A stretch of DNA of 64,000 nt from Cloeon dipterum (GCF_949628265.1 NC_088788.1:25530335-25594334); one strand, 5' to 3'; positions 22,355 to 35,714 are shown, counted from the first letter of the stretch. Translations and numbers: made by a program. The notes: generated from the sequence alone by a model not told the origin.

Positions 22355-25300
22355 ATGACACGCGACACGGCCAGTAAGTTTCTCCATATTGTCCGCTGTT
22401 CTAACCCGAAGTGACGCACCTCTCAAATTCAGACGCAGCTCCAGTGGCCGCGCCAAGGACGAAAAAGATCAGAAACTCTGCTCCCACGCCGCCTGCAGAA
22501 CCAGTGCTACACAGTCCTTCTGAACTATTTACCGCGGAAATTCCTCCACCACCTTATTTGCGTAGGGAAAAAAAGGGTAAAAAGGCTCCGAAACCACCTG
22601 TACCGGAGAAGCCAGTAGGTCTAGCCGCGAAGATCAGTTTTGAGGAGACAGAGACTAAACCAGAAGGACTGGAGAAGAGTTTAAATCCTGAAATTCCGCA
22701 GGTGATTTTGATGCGTTTGCTGCATGAAGTTAGATTAATTTTTTATTTACTGCAGGAAAATGCTGATGGAGAAAATAATTTTGCGGTCAAAAGTGCGCCT
22801 GTATTTGCAGAGGTTCCTGACAAACTCGCATCGGTTGCTGTTGATGAATTGCACGCAGATGATGAGACAAATGGTGTTTTGGAACCGACGGCCGACAAGG
22901 GATGGGAGCAGCATCAGGACGTCTGCAGAAATCTGGAAAGTAGCAGTCTTGAAGAGTCGATTGAAGTTGAGGTCGTGAATTCTGAAAAAGAAAATTTAGA
23001 ACAAGAAAAGTGCCAGCCTCCAAAAATTATCGACGAAATCTTCAAATCGAGCCTATCTGAAAGTACTGAAGAGCCAGTAGGAGAAAAAATAATTGAAATT
23101 ACTCCTGAAGAACTTCCTGGACCATCAGGAAACATGGATTTGGATCTGCCACAGTACGCGTTCCTCTCAAATCCTGCACCACCAATACCGGCTCCTTTAG
23201 AACCGGTTCCACACATAAACCCAATGGAGCCAAAGAGTATTTTCAAATTTTACACGCCATCTAAATTCAATCCACAGAGTTTTAATTCTTCAGGTGCTTT
23301 TAAAGTGAAACCAATTGATTTTGGGCCACCAAAGGTACGAGAAAGCACATCTCCAACTTTAGAAGAAATGCCTAAAAATTTGGAAAATACTCCAAGTGAC
23401 CCTTCCGACTGGAAAGGCAAACCAGAATCAAACCTGAATAATGAAAACCAGCTTCTGTCAGCAGAAGCTAATGAGTCGTCTGAATGCAAAAATCTTTTGC
23501 GCTTCGACAGTGTCGACGAGGAAAATGTGGGCTTTGATGACGCGGTCTGCGAGAAGTCCACGGAAAAAGATTTGCTGGCCGAACTTCCGCCAGAGGTGAA
23601 CGTCCTGCAGATGCCATTACAAATTTCCGTGGAGATTAACCCGAACGAGGACGTTTTCGAGGGGCACGGAAATGGAACATCCGCTTTTTCCGTGGCTGCG
23701 ATTTCACCGCGCGAAAGTTTGCAAGGAGTCGAGAGCATCCACCAAAACTTTAACAATTTCACCAAGCACATGCTGGCCAACGACTACGTGCTGATTGAGA
23801 AGACCGGGAAAAATGAGCAGAGCAAGGCCGGCGACTCTTCTCCCTGGGCCATCGGAGAAAGTGCCATATGCGATACGATTCCAGAGGAAAGCCCCTCTTT
23901 TGACGTGGACTGGGGTACGTTTGGCGAAAACGAGTGCGAGTTGAACCAGGAAGAGCAACCCGCAGAAGGTTACTTTTTAAATTTTAATTTTTTAATATTA
24001 AATTATATTATCTATTATAATTATCAAATATTGAGGTGAATTTGATGGAAATAGCGTTTTTTGTGCTAAAATCGTTCTTTATAACTCATTTGTAAAATTT
24101 AAAAAACAACTATTGAAAAATGATTGTGTTACTCTCATGAAACTTTCTATTGCTTCCCAGTTTCAAACGAGACGCCTTGGTCTTTGTTGGATCACATGAC
24201 CGCTGACGACGGAGAAATTGCGCCATCAGAGAATGATGAGGACGAAATTGTTGAGGCTCTTGAAGCTAGCGCAATCAGCAAAGAAGAGGAGGATGAGAAA
24301 AATTGCGACGACGTGATGGAGTCGGAGCTCGATCAAAATATTATTTGTGATCAAGACGAGGAGGAAAATGAGCGTCTGTGTATTTCTGATGACGAGGCAG
24401 CCACAGCAGATCTTGCAGCAGCAGCAGCAGGAACGCAAGAAGTGCCAGCGGTAGAGTCGAATGAGCGCGATGTCAACCTCGAAAAATCGTGGGGAGTCCT
24501 CGGTCTGCGACTTGAGGTGATTGGCTACATTTAAATCGTCACCGCGCTGTATAAAATAAATATTTTACTTTTCCGATTTGTTTTAAATGAATCATTCCAT
24601 TCGCATCAAATTCCAACTGTCAGTTTTGTATTTTATAGTTTTTCTGCGGATCGGTTACTTAATAAATTTAACACGCAAAAACAATTTTTTATTTAGTTTA
24701 GTTTTTATCAAGTTTTGTAGATTGTAGTTGAAGAACATTTTTATCTCCTTGTCTGCTGAAAAATCTTGAATGAGTCAAGCCAGAAAATGAAGAGAATTCA
24801 GTCACAAGATTACGTGGAAGACGAAGACAAAGTTGCAAGCGCCTCCTGATGCGTTGTAAATGTTTTGGAAAATCTCAGAGTAAGTAATGAGATCCTCTAA
24901 ATTTAGGTTAATTATAGATATAGCATGGAGGCTCTTGCGGCTTGATTATATAACCTTCATTTAAGCACAAATAATGTGTTCAGCTTGAAATTGAATTCAA
25001 TTCCCTTTTATTCCAGATGGCGTGTCTCGGAGACGACGAAAATTTTTCGGTGATAGTGGCAGAGGTCATGTCTGGAGGAGCAGCAGAGTACGAAGGCACC
25101 ATACAACCAGGTCAGTGTCCGTCCCGATTTAAAATTTTGGAATCTGGCGTGAATAAACAAAAAATATATTGGGAAAATAAAGTAACAAAAAATACTCGCT
25201 CAGACCCAACAAAGCTAAAATGAAAAAACGGCCTTGGGTATTTTATACCGTATTCCGAGTGAAGCTTTTAAATAGCTTTTTTCAACAGCCTAAGATATTA

Positions 25301-28300
25301 GCTGACAAGGAAATATTATAGATGCAAAACTAAAGATTAAACTACAGATTTTATAAACAGGAAGCTGGTTTGTAAAACTCTAGAATCATTTTTCTTCGCA
25401 ACTTTTATTTATGATAATTTTAAGAAACAAAGCAATTTTTACTTTTGTAGCTCCCAAAAAATCTATATCGACTCTCTCCATTCAATTTCCCCATATGAGC
25501 AGCGTGCGCTACTCACACAATATAACCGCTACACCCGCCACATTGAATTGTTTTCTCGCCCTTGCCCTTTGTGGTACTGAAGTATAATATTTGGTTTATC
25601 AAATTAAATTTACCTCACAAGATGATCCTTTATAGGCACCCAATATTCGACCCCAATTGTATATTCAAGAGAGGGGGGAATCCCCCGCCTGAAATTATTC
25701 GCTTCTAAGTTTCTCCCAGCGTGCGCGGGGCTATTTTTAACTGACCGTCACTAGACCGAATAATGTTGGTGTTTGTGCAACACACCACGCAGACTCTCTC
25801 GTACACACTCATATTAAGCAGAGTTCGGCTTTATGCCCAGTGGAAATTTGTGATCTCGCAGAGCTCAACATGACTCGGGATTACGTGATTCATGTTCGGT
25901 ATTTAAAATCGCTGCCGACAAACGATGGTTTTGTGTCGGACGGAGAGGGAAACCGGCGGCGGAAAATCCCCATGGCCAGCTTCCAGTACACCATTCCGGG
26001 AAGCAGGTCTAAGAAAAAGCGACATCCAGGGAAAGTCATTCACGGTAAACACAATCTTGTCGTTTGTTGATCGGGGAACTTTATTTTTTTACTGTTTGAA
26101 TTCAAAATCAAGTTAAGTTAAAAATTTCCTTCAAGAGATATTTCCTGTAAACTTCATAATATTTTTAAGTATTACAAAAATTGGTTTATTGCATTTTACC
26201 CATTTCATGTGTTTGAATCGTTGATTAACCTAAAATAAACACAATTTTAAATTCCACAAAAAGCGTGTTGGCATGATATCATTTAATTTTAGTCATTTTC
26301 CCTTAAAAACATAGTGACTAAAGGAAACTAATTAATCGTGGAAGATGGCTAAGAAGATTTCTTCAGATTCTCAAATTACTTTTTAATCAATTATTCCATT
26401 TTCAACGGAATATATGTAAAATATTTTTGAACGTATAGAGGGAACTTAATTTATCTAAAGTCAAAATTAATTTGGTCCCTATTGTGGTTTTGTGTCTTGC
26501 CACCACATTATTCTTGAATGTTTCTGACAATGAGAAGAGCATAAGGTGTGGTGTTAGCTTTTTTGTCAGATTTTTTATACGCACACAGTCGCGCGCACAC
26601 TGCTGTCGGTTTCGGCAAAAGTATCAACTCTCAAAACAATCCCTGAAAAATTACGGCATATTCACCACTGTTCTTTCTTTCTTCTTTGCGCAATTTCTCT
26701 GCATGGCTGAAACAGAAGGTATAAAAATTGCAAAAATAAAAAGCGCAGCAGTCACGAGAGTAAACAGTGAACGGAACGGAGCCTCCCGTTTTTACAGCCC
26801 GTATAGGGCGGCGCGCCTCTTGAAAGCAAAAGAAAAGAAAAGAAATTTTATTTGAATGGTATTAAATTTCTTTATTTCTTGCTATCCAAGCAACGAGAGC
26901 AGGAGAACCAGACGCCTGGACGGGTAGGCCTTCCTCTCAGCAGGCGCACACCTGTCACCTGCGCCCCCCTCTATGCCACGCGAGCGAGCTATCTGCACCA
27001 GCTAGCGGCTGGCCGTGTGAGTCACCGGGCGGGGAGTGGGGGAGGGGAGTGCCTGCACAGCCAGCAGTCGTCGGTCGGAGGGAGAGAAGAAGGAGAGTAG
27101 CAGACACAGACAACAGAGTTGCGGTTGTTTGTTTTGCCATCAGAGTGATCAAAGCTTCGAGTGTCCCGTGCTGACTGACTGGGCTGCGTGCGTCCAGGGC
27201 CTCCCTTTGCCACGTTCGGTGGCCGACGCGGCTCCGTGTCGGACGGAAGCGGGGCGTGGACTCGCTCGGGGGCTGCGGAGCATGTCAGTGCGCGGCGAGC
27301 AGTGCCTTGTTTTTGTTGTTTGTTTTCAGCTCAAGTGCCTCGAAATTGTTGTCGCTGCACCCCGGCTGGTGAGTTCACCTTTTGCCACGCTCAGGTGCGA
27401 CCTGCACGCCGCTTGCCAGGCACTTGTCTCTGCGTGAATCAAAACTGAGCACGTTTTCTTGCTTAATATCTAATTCTTTTAGACCTGAATGTCACGGTTA
27501 CAGAAGGCAGTCTCGGCAGGGTAATTAGAGACGCGATCGCTAAACACCGTCCTATCTGCATGACCTGAATTTTCTAGAAAGCACATAAAAATGTGTATGA
27601 GAGGCGACGAGTTGTATAATTCTGTAATTTCGTGCCGCGAGTAGTTATCGCCGCTTTTGTTTTCGCCGTTTCTTCTCTCGTGCTCTTAAAACTTACGTGC
27701 GATAAGTGGGCTACGAACGCCCGCTCTATCTTCCTCTTGTTATACACACAAAATTAAATTAAGCTCACATGTGCAAATTCCATGAAATAAAAGCAACCGA
27801 TAAAGTAAGGCATTTCTCAACAGCAAAATTATCTAGTATTTTTTCACTATCTTGTTTAAAAAGCAGTGGTTTTTGCAATGTGCTGTGTTCTTTTAAGGCA
27901 AATCTAGCTGGTTGATAAAAATCTAAAGACGCTGCACTGTGTGATCAGTTATTTTATTCCCATAAAAGCTGTAGTGATCAAGAGTTAATTAATTCCAATA
28001 TCTTCCAAACAGCAAAGTTGTTGTACTTTTCCATCAATGGAGACAAAGCTTTAAACGTTGGTGAACGCAGGTCACTGAAACCCGCGACGCTCATTATCAG
28101 CAACGGCACGAGGCATCGCGTTTCAGCCACAAACTATTTTCCCTGGCACTGATTATTGATTTTAAACTTCATGCTGTTTTTGTGGGCCTTGAGACTAAGC
28201 AGATGCATACGAGCTATTCAGCTATATTTATAAACAATTTTCACAATTTAAATTTTAGGGGAAAATCCGCGTTCTTAAAATTCGTCATTCATTCTCATCT

Positions 28301-31300
28301 CGTAACTCATTCAACGCATCATGAGTCAACTGCTGTTGCTCAATGAAAGCAAATAGTAAAATTCGCTGACTAAGGCGCTAAGAGTGAAGGTTCCAAATGA
28401 AGCGTGCAGCGTGTTTATTGCAAATATATTCTGCAAAGCGCGTGTTTCCTCTCTTTCCGGCTGCCGAGGGACAGGGACTCAAGCTCCTGCGTCGTGACTT
28501 CCGATCCGGATATACTAATGTGTGTATTGTGATGCATATTTCCATTTACCAGAGGCCACGCCTCTTTATTTTCACAATCCAGTGAATTCTTGTAATCATG
28601 GAAGTATGACACAACCGCTTCTTATCAACCGCGCGCACTCGGAAATTTTTTTTGGCGCGTGTAGCGAAATGCGCGGACACGCGGCACCGGATCTGATTGC
28701 GGTCTAGACCGTGCGGCTTTCTGCCGCAAAATTAAAAAAGAATAGAATCGGGATTTCAAGCTTAGCTCTAACCGGCAGTTCTTCCATTTAAACTCTCTGA
28801 GTGGAAAGATCTTGACTTGCAGCTAAATTTAGATTTTAATTCATTTCAGGGGGATAGTTTATAGTTGGAAATTGGGCTTGGTTAAAAAGTTAACACATAT
28901 TTATATTATTTCGAATTTATTATTTATTAGAATATTTTTTGAGCGAATATAGTCGAAGGAAATATTTGATTTTCGTTATGCAGAGCTCCATTGAAGAGCT
29001 AGTTTATGAAGAAATATACATTTTCTGCAAAGAGATGGACAAGCTCTAATGTACGTATTTTAAATATCTGAATCTGATAGCCCTTAGCACTGATGCTCAA
29101 TATTTTTTTTTTATTTATAAATATTCAATAATCGAACCATACCAATTTTTTAAAGCATTATTCAAATTCCTGAAAAAAATTGCACACTGTTTCCAATCAT
29201 ATCATGATCTGGTAACTTATTCTTTCAAACGGCCTTGTTTTGAACTCATTTGTAGCCTGTTCAGAGCAGTTTCCAGTCCCATTCTGTAACTTGATGCAAA
29301 ACGTGAAGTTCCTGTTGTGAGGCCGAGTTGAGGAACCCGAGAATTCTCAGTCAGCTATTACGTTTCACCTACGTGTTTAATTAATAACACCGTTTTGCTG
29401 GATATTTTCAATGAAACTTCAGCTTGGCCTTATTTAATTCCCATGTTCTTAGCTGCCTGACATTCATTGGTGTAGAATAAAACAGGAAACGCATGTAAAA
29501 TAAATCATTTCTAATTCTGGAACAGTTAGGGAAGTGTTTTTTCGTTTGAGGACATCCGTTAATTTATTCCGAGAGTATATTAAGCTAAGCACAATTAACA
29601 AGCTTTAAAATGAAAGAAATGGAAAACTCTTGAAACATAAATAATGAGCCATGTTGGTTTTCATTTGTACTATTAAATCAGTATTTTCGTTAAACGAGTG
29701 GAGTAGATTAAAAACCGATTTTCTCCGTTTTTCTGTGCGCAGGTGACCAGATTTTGGCAGTGAACGGTTCGCCGGCGGGCACACTTGAAGAGACAGTGCG
29801 TCTATTCAGAGTTGGGCCTGACGTGGTGAATTTGCGGATCCTGCGAAATGCCGCCCCCGCTGTAGAAATGGGCTCCAATGTGAGCTGTGAAAAAGGACTC
29901 AACAGGCGCAGCATCTCCAGCGGCAACCTCGATGCACCTCTCCCGAGGGCTTCTAAAGTACGCTTTTCGCTTTCGCACTGCATTTCACACACGCAGCGTG
30001 TGATGGAGATTCATGGTCTCAAGGGGCGAATCCCCTTCTTTTCGGCCCCACTCGCCAGAGCCGGGCTAATGGTGCGGGGCACACCTTTTGTGGGATGCCG
30101 CTTTGTCATCTCTGTGACACGCTGCACAAAAAATGTTTTATGGCCCTAATGAAATTTAACCACAGCCATTACCGTATTACAAAAAAGGCAACTTTTTAGA
30201 CCTTTGTAATTTATATAATACGCAATCTGGGATCAAAAAAGGAGCTATTTCCTCATGTCGTTTTTTAATCATTTTGCTGTAAAACTAAATGATTTTTTGA
30301 CCGTTCGGAAGCTCGAAAATTCAACGATGGAGGTGAGCTCGCCTGTTACAAGCTAATGGAAATTGAATTATTCATTGAAGGTGGCTCACTTGGCCAACCA
30401 CAACGGAAGCCAGACGCTGAACAAGCACTGCGGCTCCCTTCCCAACTATCTGGACAGAGAGAACGACCAGGAGAACAACAACCGAGTCAACAACCAACTG
30501 AACATGGAGCTGAAATTTCACTCGGTGCTGCCGAGGGACAACGGCGCCCCAGACCGGCTGCCGCCCCTGCTGCTGCCGCCGCCCCCTCTCTTCCACGACC
30601 CGGTCAACGACCAGGGCTACGGCTCGGAGAGGTCGCCCGAGGAGGAAAAACCACCCTTGCTCCTGCCCAAGTATCCATTTATTAATAAAGGTAGAACCTA
30701 GTAAAAAATACAAAATTATTTCAGTTTAAGTGCAAAGGAATTTTGAAAGCTGACCCTCATAAATATTTCTTTAAATCCATTAGTAATGCTTACTTCTGCT
30801 TTTTAAGGATAAAAAAATATGTACAGCAACACTGTTTATCAGTGTTTAAAATATGATTTAAAACAATTGGAAAAAAATTAAGTGTGTAATATAATAGTTA
30901 AATTCTGTGAACCAGCAATGAGATAAAGCGGCCAGCTTAAAATTAGTTTTGAGCAATAATTCCCTTTTATATTACCAAGTTACTTTCATGTTGTTCACTC
31001 ATACAATTACATCATAATATGTTGTTGTTTATTGATCAACAATATTTCTTATATTTTGTAGAAAATGTGTTCGAAGTATGCTTGTCAAGAGGGAGCAGAG
31101 GACTAGGTCTTAGTGTTACTGGAGGTGTAGACTGCGCCAACGAGCCGTGGCCGGGGCTAATCAGAATCAAGCGTCTGTTTCCTCGCCAACCTGCCTGGCA
31201 GGACGGAAACCTCGCGCCGGGAGACGTGCTTCTTGAAGTCAACGGGGTCCATCTGACCGGGATGACCAACTACGTGAGCTTCCCACCTTAACTTACAGCT

Positions 31301-34300
31301 TAACAGATTTTCATTGGGCTTGTTCTTTGTGGCGCAGGAGGCACTGGAAGTGCTGCGAACTACCTCTCCGGAAGTGAAGCTCAAAGTGTGCAGGCCGCCT
31401 GCTGGTGCTGGTCTCTTACCGGTTGACCCTGAGGACAGCGTAATGAAACCTGTGGAAGACGTTCTCAAGCCCAGCATTCCCTTGCGGCACGAAGATCAAG
31501 CTAGTGATGATAGCAACGATGAAAGGGAAGAAAAGGACGCAAAGGACACCAGTCCTGAGAGTGGCGTGAGTTACAATCCCAGAAAAATGCTAAATCGTTT
31601 TTCATTAGGAAAAGGTGGTTGAAATTGTCAAACATAACAGCATTTTACACAATTTTCTTTCCTAAGTGGTTTGTATTATTTGTTGCTAGTAATTGTTTTT
31701 CTCGCCTTTTCCAGCAAAAACTAATCTGTTACTCAATTACAGCTGAAGTAAATGACAAATTTTGAATAGTTTAAATAAAATATTTATCCCACGTTACTAG
31801 CTAATGTTAAAAAACAGTAATGCATTTGATGCCATCGTGAATTATGATCGTCGTCATATCACTCAACTCTTCATGTTGTAATCAATTCTATTTAATTCCA
31901 ATTATATTTAGTCACCACAGATAATTCTAAATTTTCCTAGAAAAACATATAAAATATAATGACAAAAAAATTTTGTGATTCTCATGCTTACTCGTTTTTT
32001 CCAGGAATTCTCAATTGAAATTAGGAAAGTAGACAAAAGTTTGGGCTTCACCCTTTGGAAGGAGGACACAAGCAGACTGGGCCACTACGTTAGAGCCCTG
32101 GTGAAGGAACCGGCAGTGAGCGATGGCAGAATCAGACCCGGAGATAAAATAATGGCTGTAAGAATGAATCTCTGCGAAATGACCAAAATATTGACGCATC
32201 ACGTGTAGGTGAACGATGTTGAATTCTCTGAGCTGTCGCACGAAGAAGCGGTGGCCTTCCTGCGCAAGTGTGGCGATGTCGTCACCATCAAACTATACAG
32301 GGACGCCGCCCAGACGCCACTGTCCTTCCTCTCGCCCACGGATGGCTTCAGAACTTTCCCCAGAACGAGGCCCCTGCTTCGCAAGGAAGCGATGGACATG
32401 CTGCACGACCTGGCAGGCAAAAAGCAAGGCTCGCCGCAGGACTCTAACCGCCACCGAAGGGCTTCAGACGGTCACAACCACAAATCGCCGCACAGCGCGT
32501 CGCCGAGGAAGAAGCTGGTAAAGACGCCTCCGAGTCACTTAAAGGCCGAGAAAGGTGAGTCGTTGCTCACTGTGTTCGTGAGAAATTAATGCCGCTGCGA
32601 AGGAATTTGCGTCCGCGTCGCGGATTGACAGCCTTAGAAGTGCGGCCTCATGCCAATGTCGTAATCGATTCCTACATACACAATTGATTTATTTCATTTG
32701 CTCGGGCAGTTGACAAGCCAGCGGATGTGACAGACGCGTCAGGAAGAGCAGCGCTGCAGCTGAGCCTCCAGGCGCTCGCGGATGCCAAAAACTCGGCAGA
32801 AAGGTCGGAAAGCCAATCGCGCAGCAGCAGCAGACCAGTTTCCTTGGATCTCAGTACGCCATCCAGTGCTCGCAAGCAGAAATTCCAGTTCATGTCTCCG
32901 CCCTTCAGCGGAGAGGACGACGAAGACGACAGTTCCGTCATCGCTGGCCTGAGCCCTCCAAATGAGTACCCAGGTAGCTACTTGAGTGTTGCTATGATAG
33001 ATGCAAACTTTTATCCTGATTCATTTCATTTTTTTTGTCTTTATTAAAATAAAAATAATCCTATAATTTGAGAGACCTTTGCAATGTTTTTTATGATGCT
33101 CAGAAATTTTAAAATAGAGTTTATAATTATCGTACAACTTCTTTCTTTATAGAAAATTTCAAGCGTTGTGTAATATTACTGTTTACATTGCACATGATAA
33201 AAAATTAATGGGATTTAATTAAAAATTAATTAATAATTTTTGAGAAAATACCAACCAATAACAAATTGAAATTGAAATTAAAATAATTGCTTAAACCAAA
33301 CAACAAAACTTGCAGTTTCTATAATATGCAAGCTAGAAACCATGCCTGTCTCGTCCTGTCTCTTATTTTCTAATCAAAAATATTTTGTTGGGTAAACAAT
33401 TTTACTGTTTTATATCTACTGTTTAGTAAACTTATATCACTAAGAAACAAATAATTAGGGACAGGAAGATGTGAAAACAAATATTTTCTGTGTTAGGTCC
33501 AAGCAGCCTGGTGTCCCAGCCGGCCAGTATGCCACCAATGGAATCGTCGTCGGCGGCCCTATTTGGAAAGCTGCAGTACCAGAGCGCGCACCTACCCTCC
33601 AACCAGTCTCCCTCTCTGTCTGCCTGCTCAGACCAGGAAATATGTCAGAACCCGCACGGCTTGCTCAAGTGGAAGGGGGTCCAGCTGAATCCAATGTCAA
33701 AAACCACCACTCCAGTCACCCCTAAGCTAAAACTTCCCCCAACCGACCTGCAGAATGTTGATGGCGAGGTAAGGACTACGCGCCATTTTTGTTTGTCATC
33801 AAAATTTCATATCATGTGATAGGTCCTGGTTGTCGAGCTGACAAGAGGCTGGAACAGTCGACTTGGTTTCACACTTACTGCAGGCGAGGATGGAAAAACC
33901 GTCATCAAGCAAATCTACCCTGACAGTGTCGCTTTCAAAGATGGTCGACTGAAGGTTGGGGACCATATAGTCATGGTAACTAATGATGCTTATAAATAAT
34001 GAAATATATTTTGAATTATTCATATTTTCTAAGAAAGGCATTTTAAACAACACAAACCAAAAAGATAAATTCAGAAACAATTTCACTTATTGAAAACCCT
34101 AAAAATCACATGCCACGCGTTTTGGTCTGATACAGGCTAGTCAGTGTTGGAAATTGACGCATTAGAGATGCATGCTTCCAGCGGGTGAGTGGGTCATGAA
34201 ATTAATTAATTACACAACAGAACTAAACAGATTGATCGAGTCGGGGTAGTGGCATTAAAAGAATTTGAATTTACAAATTTATGGTTGATTTAGATTTGTC

Positions 34301-34526
34301 TTAATTTCCTAAATGGTTCCAATTGCTTTTAGTGCCTTTCGAGAGGTTTGATTGATTCATTTTTGTAACATAAATTAGAGGGTGGTGATAATATGCTAAC
34401 AATTTTTCGCACTTCAAGGTAAATGACGAAAACATGGATCTCTTATCAACGCCGGAAGTCATCGACTTGGTGCGCAAGATCCGGGGGACCGTCGCCATCA
34501 CCATAGTTAGGAAGAAAGAATTTTAG
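22355..34526 (+). CDS. Four-PDZ scaffold protein, PTPN13/FRMPD2-related (big bang candidate)
   Basis: A large adaptor expected at the membrane cortex or cell junctions. Fifteen exons: 22355-22373, 22433-22701, 22756-23968, 24161-24516, 25017-25110, 29743-29957, 30381-30690, 31062-31273, 31338-31565, 32005-32157, 32209-32554, 32710-32973, 33497-33768, 33823-33975 and 34419-34526. They sum to 1403 residues, with phases matching throughout. The first 600 residues are disordered, with a PPPPY motif near residue 45, a KAPKPPVP run and long acidic stretches. PDZ1 (about 607-685, LGLRL), PDZ2 (about 826-912, GLGLSV), PDZ3 (about 973-1053, SLGFTL) and PDZ4 (about 1318-1403, RLGFTL) follow, and the protein ends in RKKEF. 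PDZ2 carries RIKRLFP.QPA and CRPP, as in PTPN13/FRMPD2 PDZ domains. No FERM or phosphatase domain is seen. Orthology to big bang is my guess. Confidence 0.85.
24555..24560 (+). terminator. Intronic polyadenylation signal in the PDZ gene
   Basis: Reading past the exon-4 donor at 24516 gives a stop after seven codons. AATAAA follows about 20 bases later. Use of this signal would give a roughly 626-residue protein with the disordered region and no complete PDZ domain. Confidence 0.3.
25841..26044 (+). CDS. Candidate alternative exon of the PDZ gene
   Basis: This 204-base segment is open in frame. It is bounded by a TTATGCCCAG acceptor and a GGTAAAC donor, and it enters and leaves in phase 1. 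It encodes VEICDLAELNMTRDYVIHVR and continues into a basic stretch with SRSKKKRHPGK. Inserting it as a cassette would disrupt PDZ1. It makes more sense as an alternative first exon starting at the ATG at 25870 (context CAACATGAC). Its donor phase fits both the exon at 29743 and the PDZ2 exon at 31062. I do not recognise the peptide. Confidence 0.4.
27282..27368 (+). CDS. Candidate alternative first coding exon in a GC-rich promoter-like block
   Basis: A block with CpG-rich sequence and GGTCGGAGGGAG leads into an ATG (27282) opening 29 codons (MSVRGEQCLVFVVCFQ...). It ends in a good donor (CTG then GTGAGT) in phase 0. Phase-0 acceptors follow in the same gene at 30381, 31338 and 32005, so a shorter isoform starting here is possible. 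It may equally be an untranslated exon. Base composition is clearly unlike the surrounding intron. Confidence 0.3.
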
Positions 34527-34756
34527 ATTGAAAGCCGCGCAGCAGCGGCTTGTACAGGAGCAATACTGGTTCGGCCATAATATCATTTAAGCAATTAATC
34601 CACCATGTTGAGTCTATTACGCTGCTCTAATCAAGCCAAAGCTGGTTATCGCTTTCTATTTGGCAGGGTCAGTTGAATTTACCATGAGATGCATCTCACA
34701 AATATCCTGTTGACTAAGTCATTACTGTATGCGGCCCTGTCTTCTCGACAGTCTAA

Positions 34757-34762
34757 AATAAA
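34757..34762 (+). terminator. PDZ gene polyadenylation signal
   Basis: An AATAAA hexamer lies about 230 bases after the stop codon of the four-PDZ gene. It is the first good signal downstream. Confidence 0.5.
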
Positions 34763-35714
34763 CAGATTGTCCGGATTTCCCGACTTGAGGCGGAAGACTT
34801 CCATTTGGCGGCGTTTTCTGGTTGAAAAATGAATCACTAATTATGATTGTTGCAAATTATATTTTTGGTAATTTTATCTTCAGTCTCGGCCTTCTTTTGG
34901 GCAAATCCAGTTGCTGAGTTCATTTGTCGGGAAGCAGGTTCAATTTCAAATTTTACGCAAGACTTATATTTGATTTTCTTGTACAGAGATGAGCACCGGT
35001 GCAAGAGACTTTTAGTTGGGGAGAGCACAGCACTTGCGCTCAATGCGCTCATTTGTCTTTTGTAGAAAACGATGATGTCTGTTATGGCGTACCTTTTGTA
35101 GATCTGTGCACACACGCTGTTGTTCAAGCAGGAAATTATATTTTTGAGAAATGTGTATCTGGCTTCTCTCTTGTGCGTAAAACTCAAATAATTGTATGTT
35201 TTGCAATAATCCTAATGAGCACCAATGATCGTGAGTGCTGCACTGTGCTGATGCCTAAAACTTGACGATTTCCAAGCAGGAATCTCGTGAACTATACACA
35301 CCTATCTAAAAAGAGAGTTTTTGCCAAACTAGCTGAAAAATCGGAACCAAAGCAAGGAATCGGCATGTGTAATGCGCTTGCCAGGCAACTCCTTTTTGAG
35401 TATGTCTAGAGAGCAATAAAAATATTAGTTGTTAAAGCAGACGAAACTTCCTGTTTTGATGCGAGTTTGGCTAGTTTTGGAAAAATGAAAGAATTCAATA
35501 TTTTGTAGCGAGTTAGGTCAGATTTGGGACAAGTCTAGCTGGTGGGCTTTTGCTTCTGCAGCTTTCCCAAATTGAATGTTATACTTACTAAACTCAGAAT
35601 CTCTCTGAATCTGAGAAATATACTATAGGTCTCTAAAAAGCATATTGACACGGTTGTTTCATTTGCTCACGCGCCCTTCGTTCTTACATTTTTAATCTTT
35701 AGTATGTAATACAG

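Larger units (their letters stand above)
25111..29742 (+). other. Long intron of the PDZ gene with candidate alternative first exons
   Basis: This 4.6-kb intron splits PDZ1 between QP and GDQILAV. Two blocks stand out from the AT-rich background. One is the exon-like segment 25841-26044. The other is a GC-rich promoter-like block, about 26900-27470, with an ATG and a strong donor at 27369. Both are listed separately. The remainder shows nothing I recognise. Confidence 0.5.

Noticed and set aside
27022-27448. Several overlapping open frames in the GC-rich intronic block
   Set aside because: They occur in multiple frames on both strands, reflecting CpG-rich composition. Only the ATG with a strong donor at 27282-27368 was kept, as a weak candidate.
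34837-35265. Overlapping open frames on both strands between the PDZ gene and RanGAP
   Set aside because: No family resemblance, no exon-like splice sites and compositional noise on both strands.
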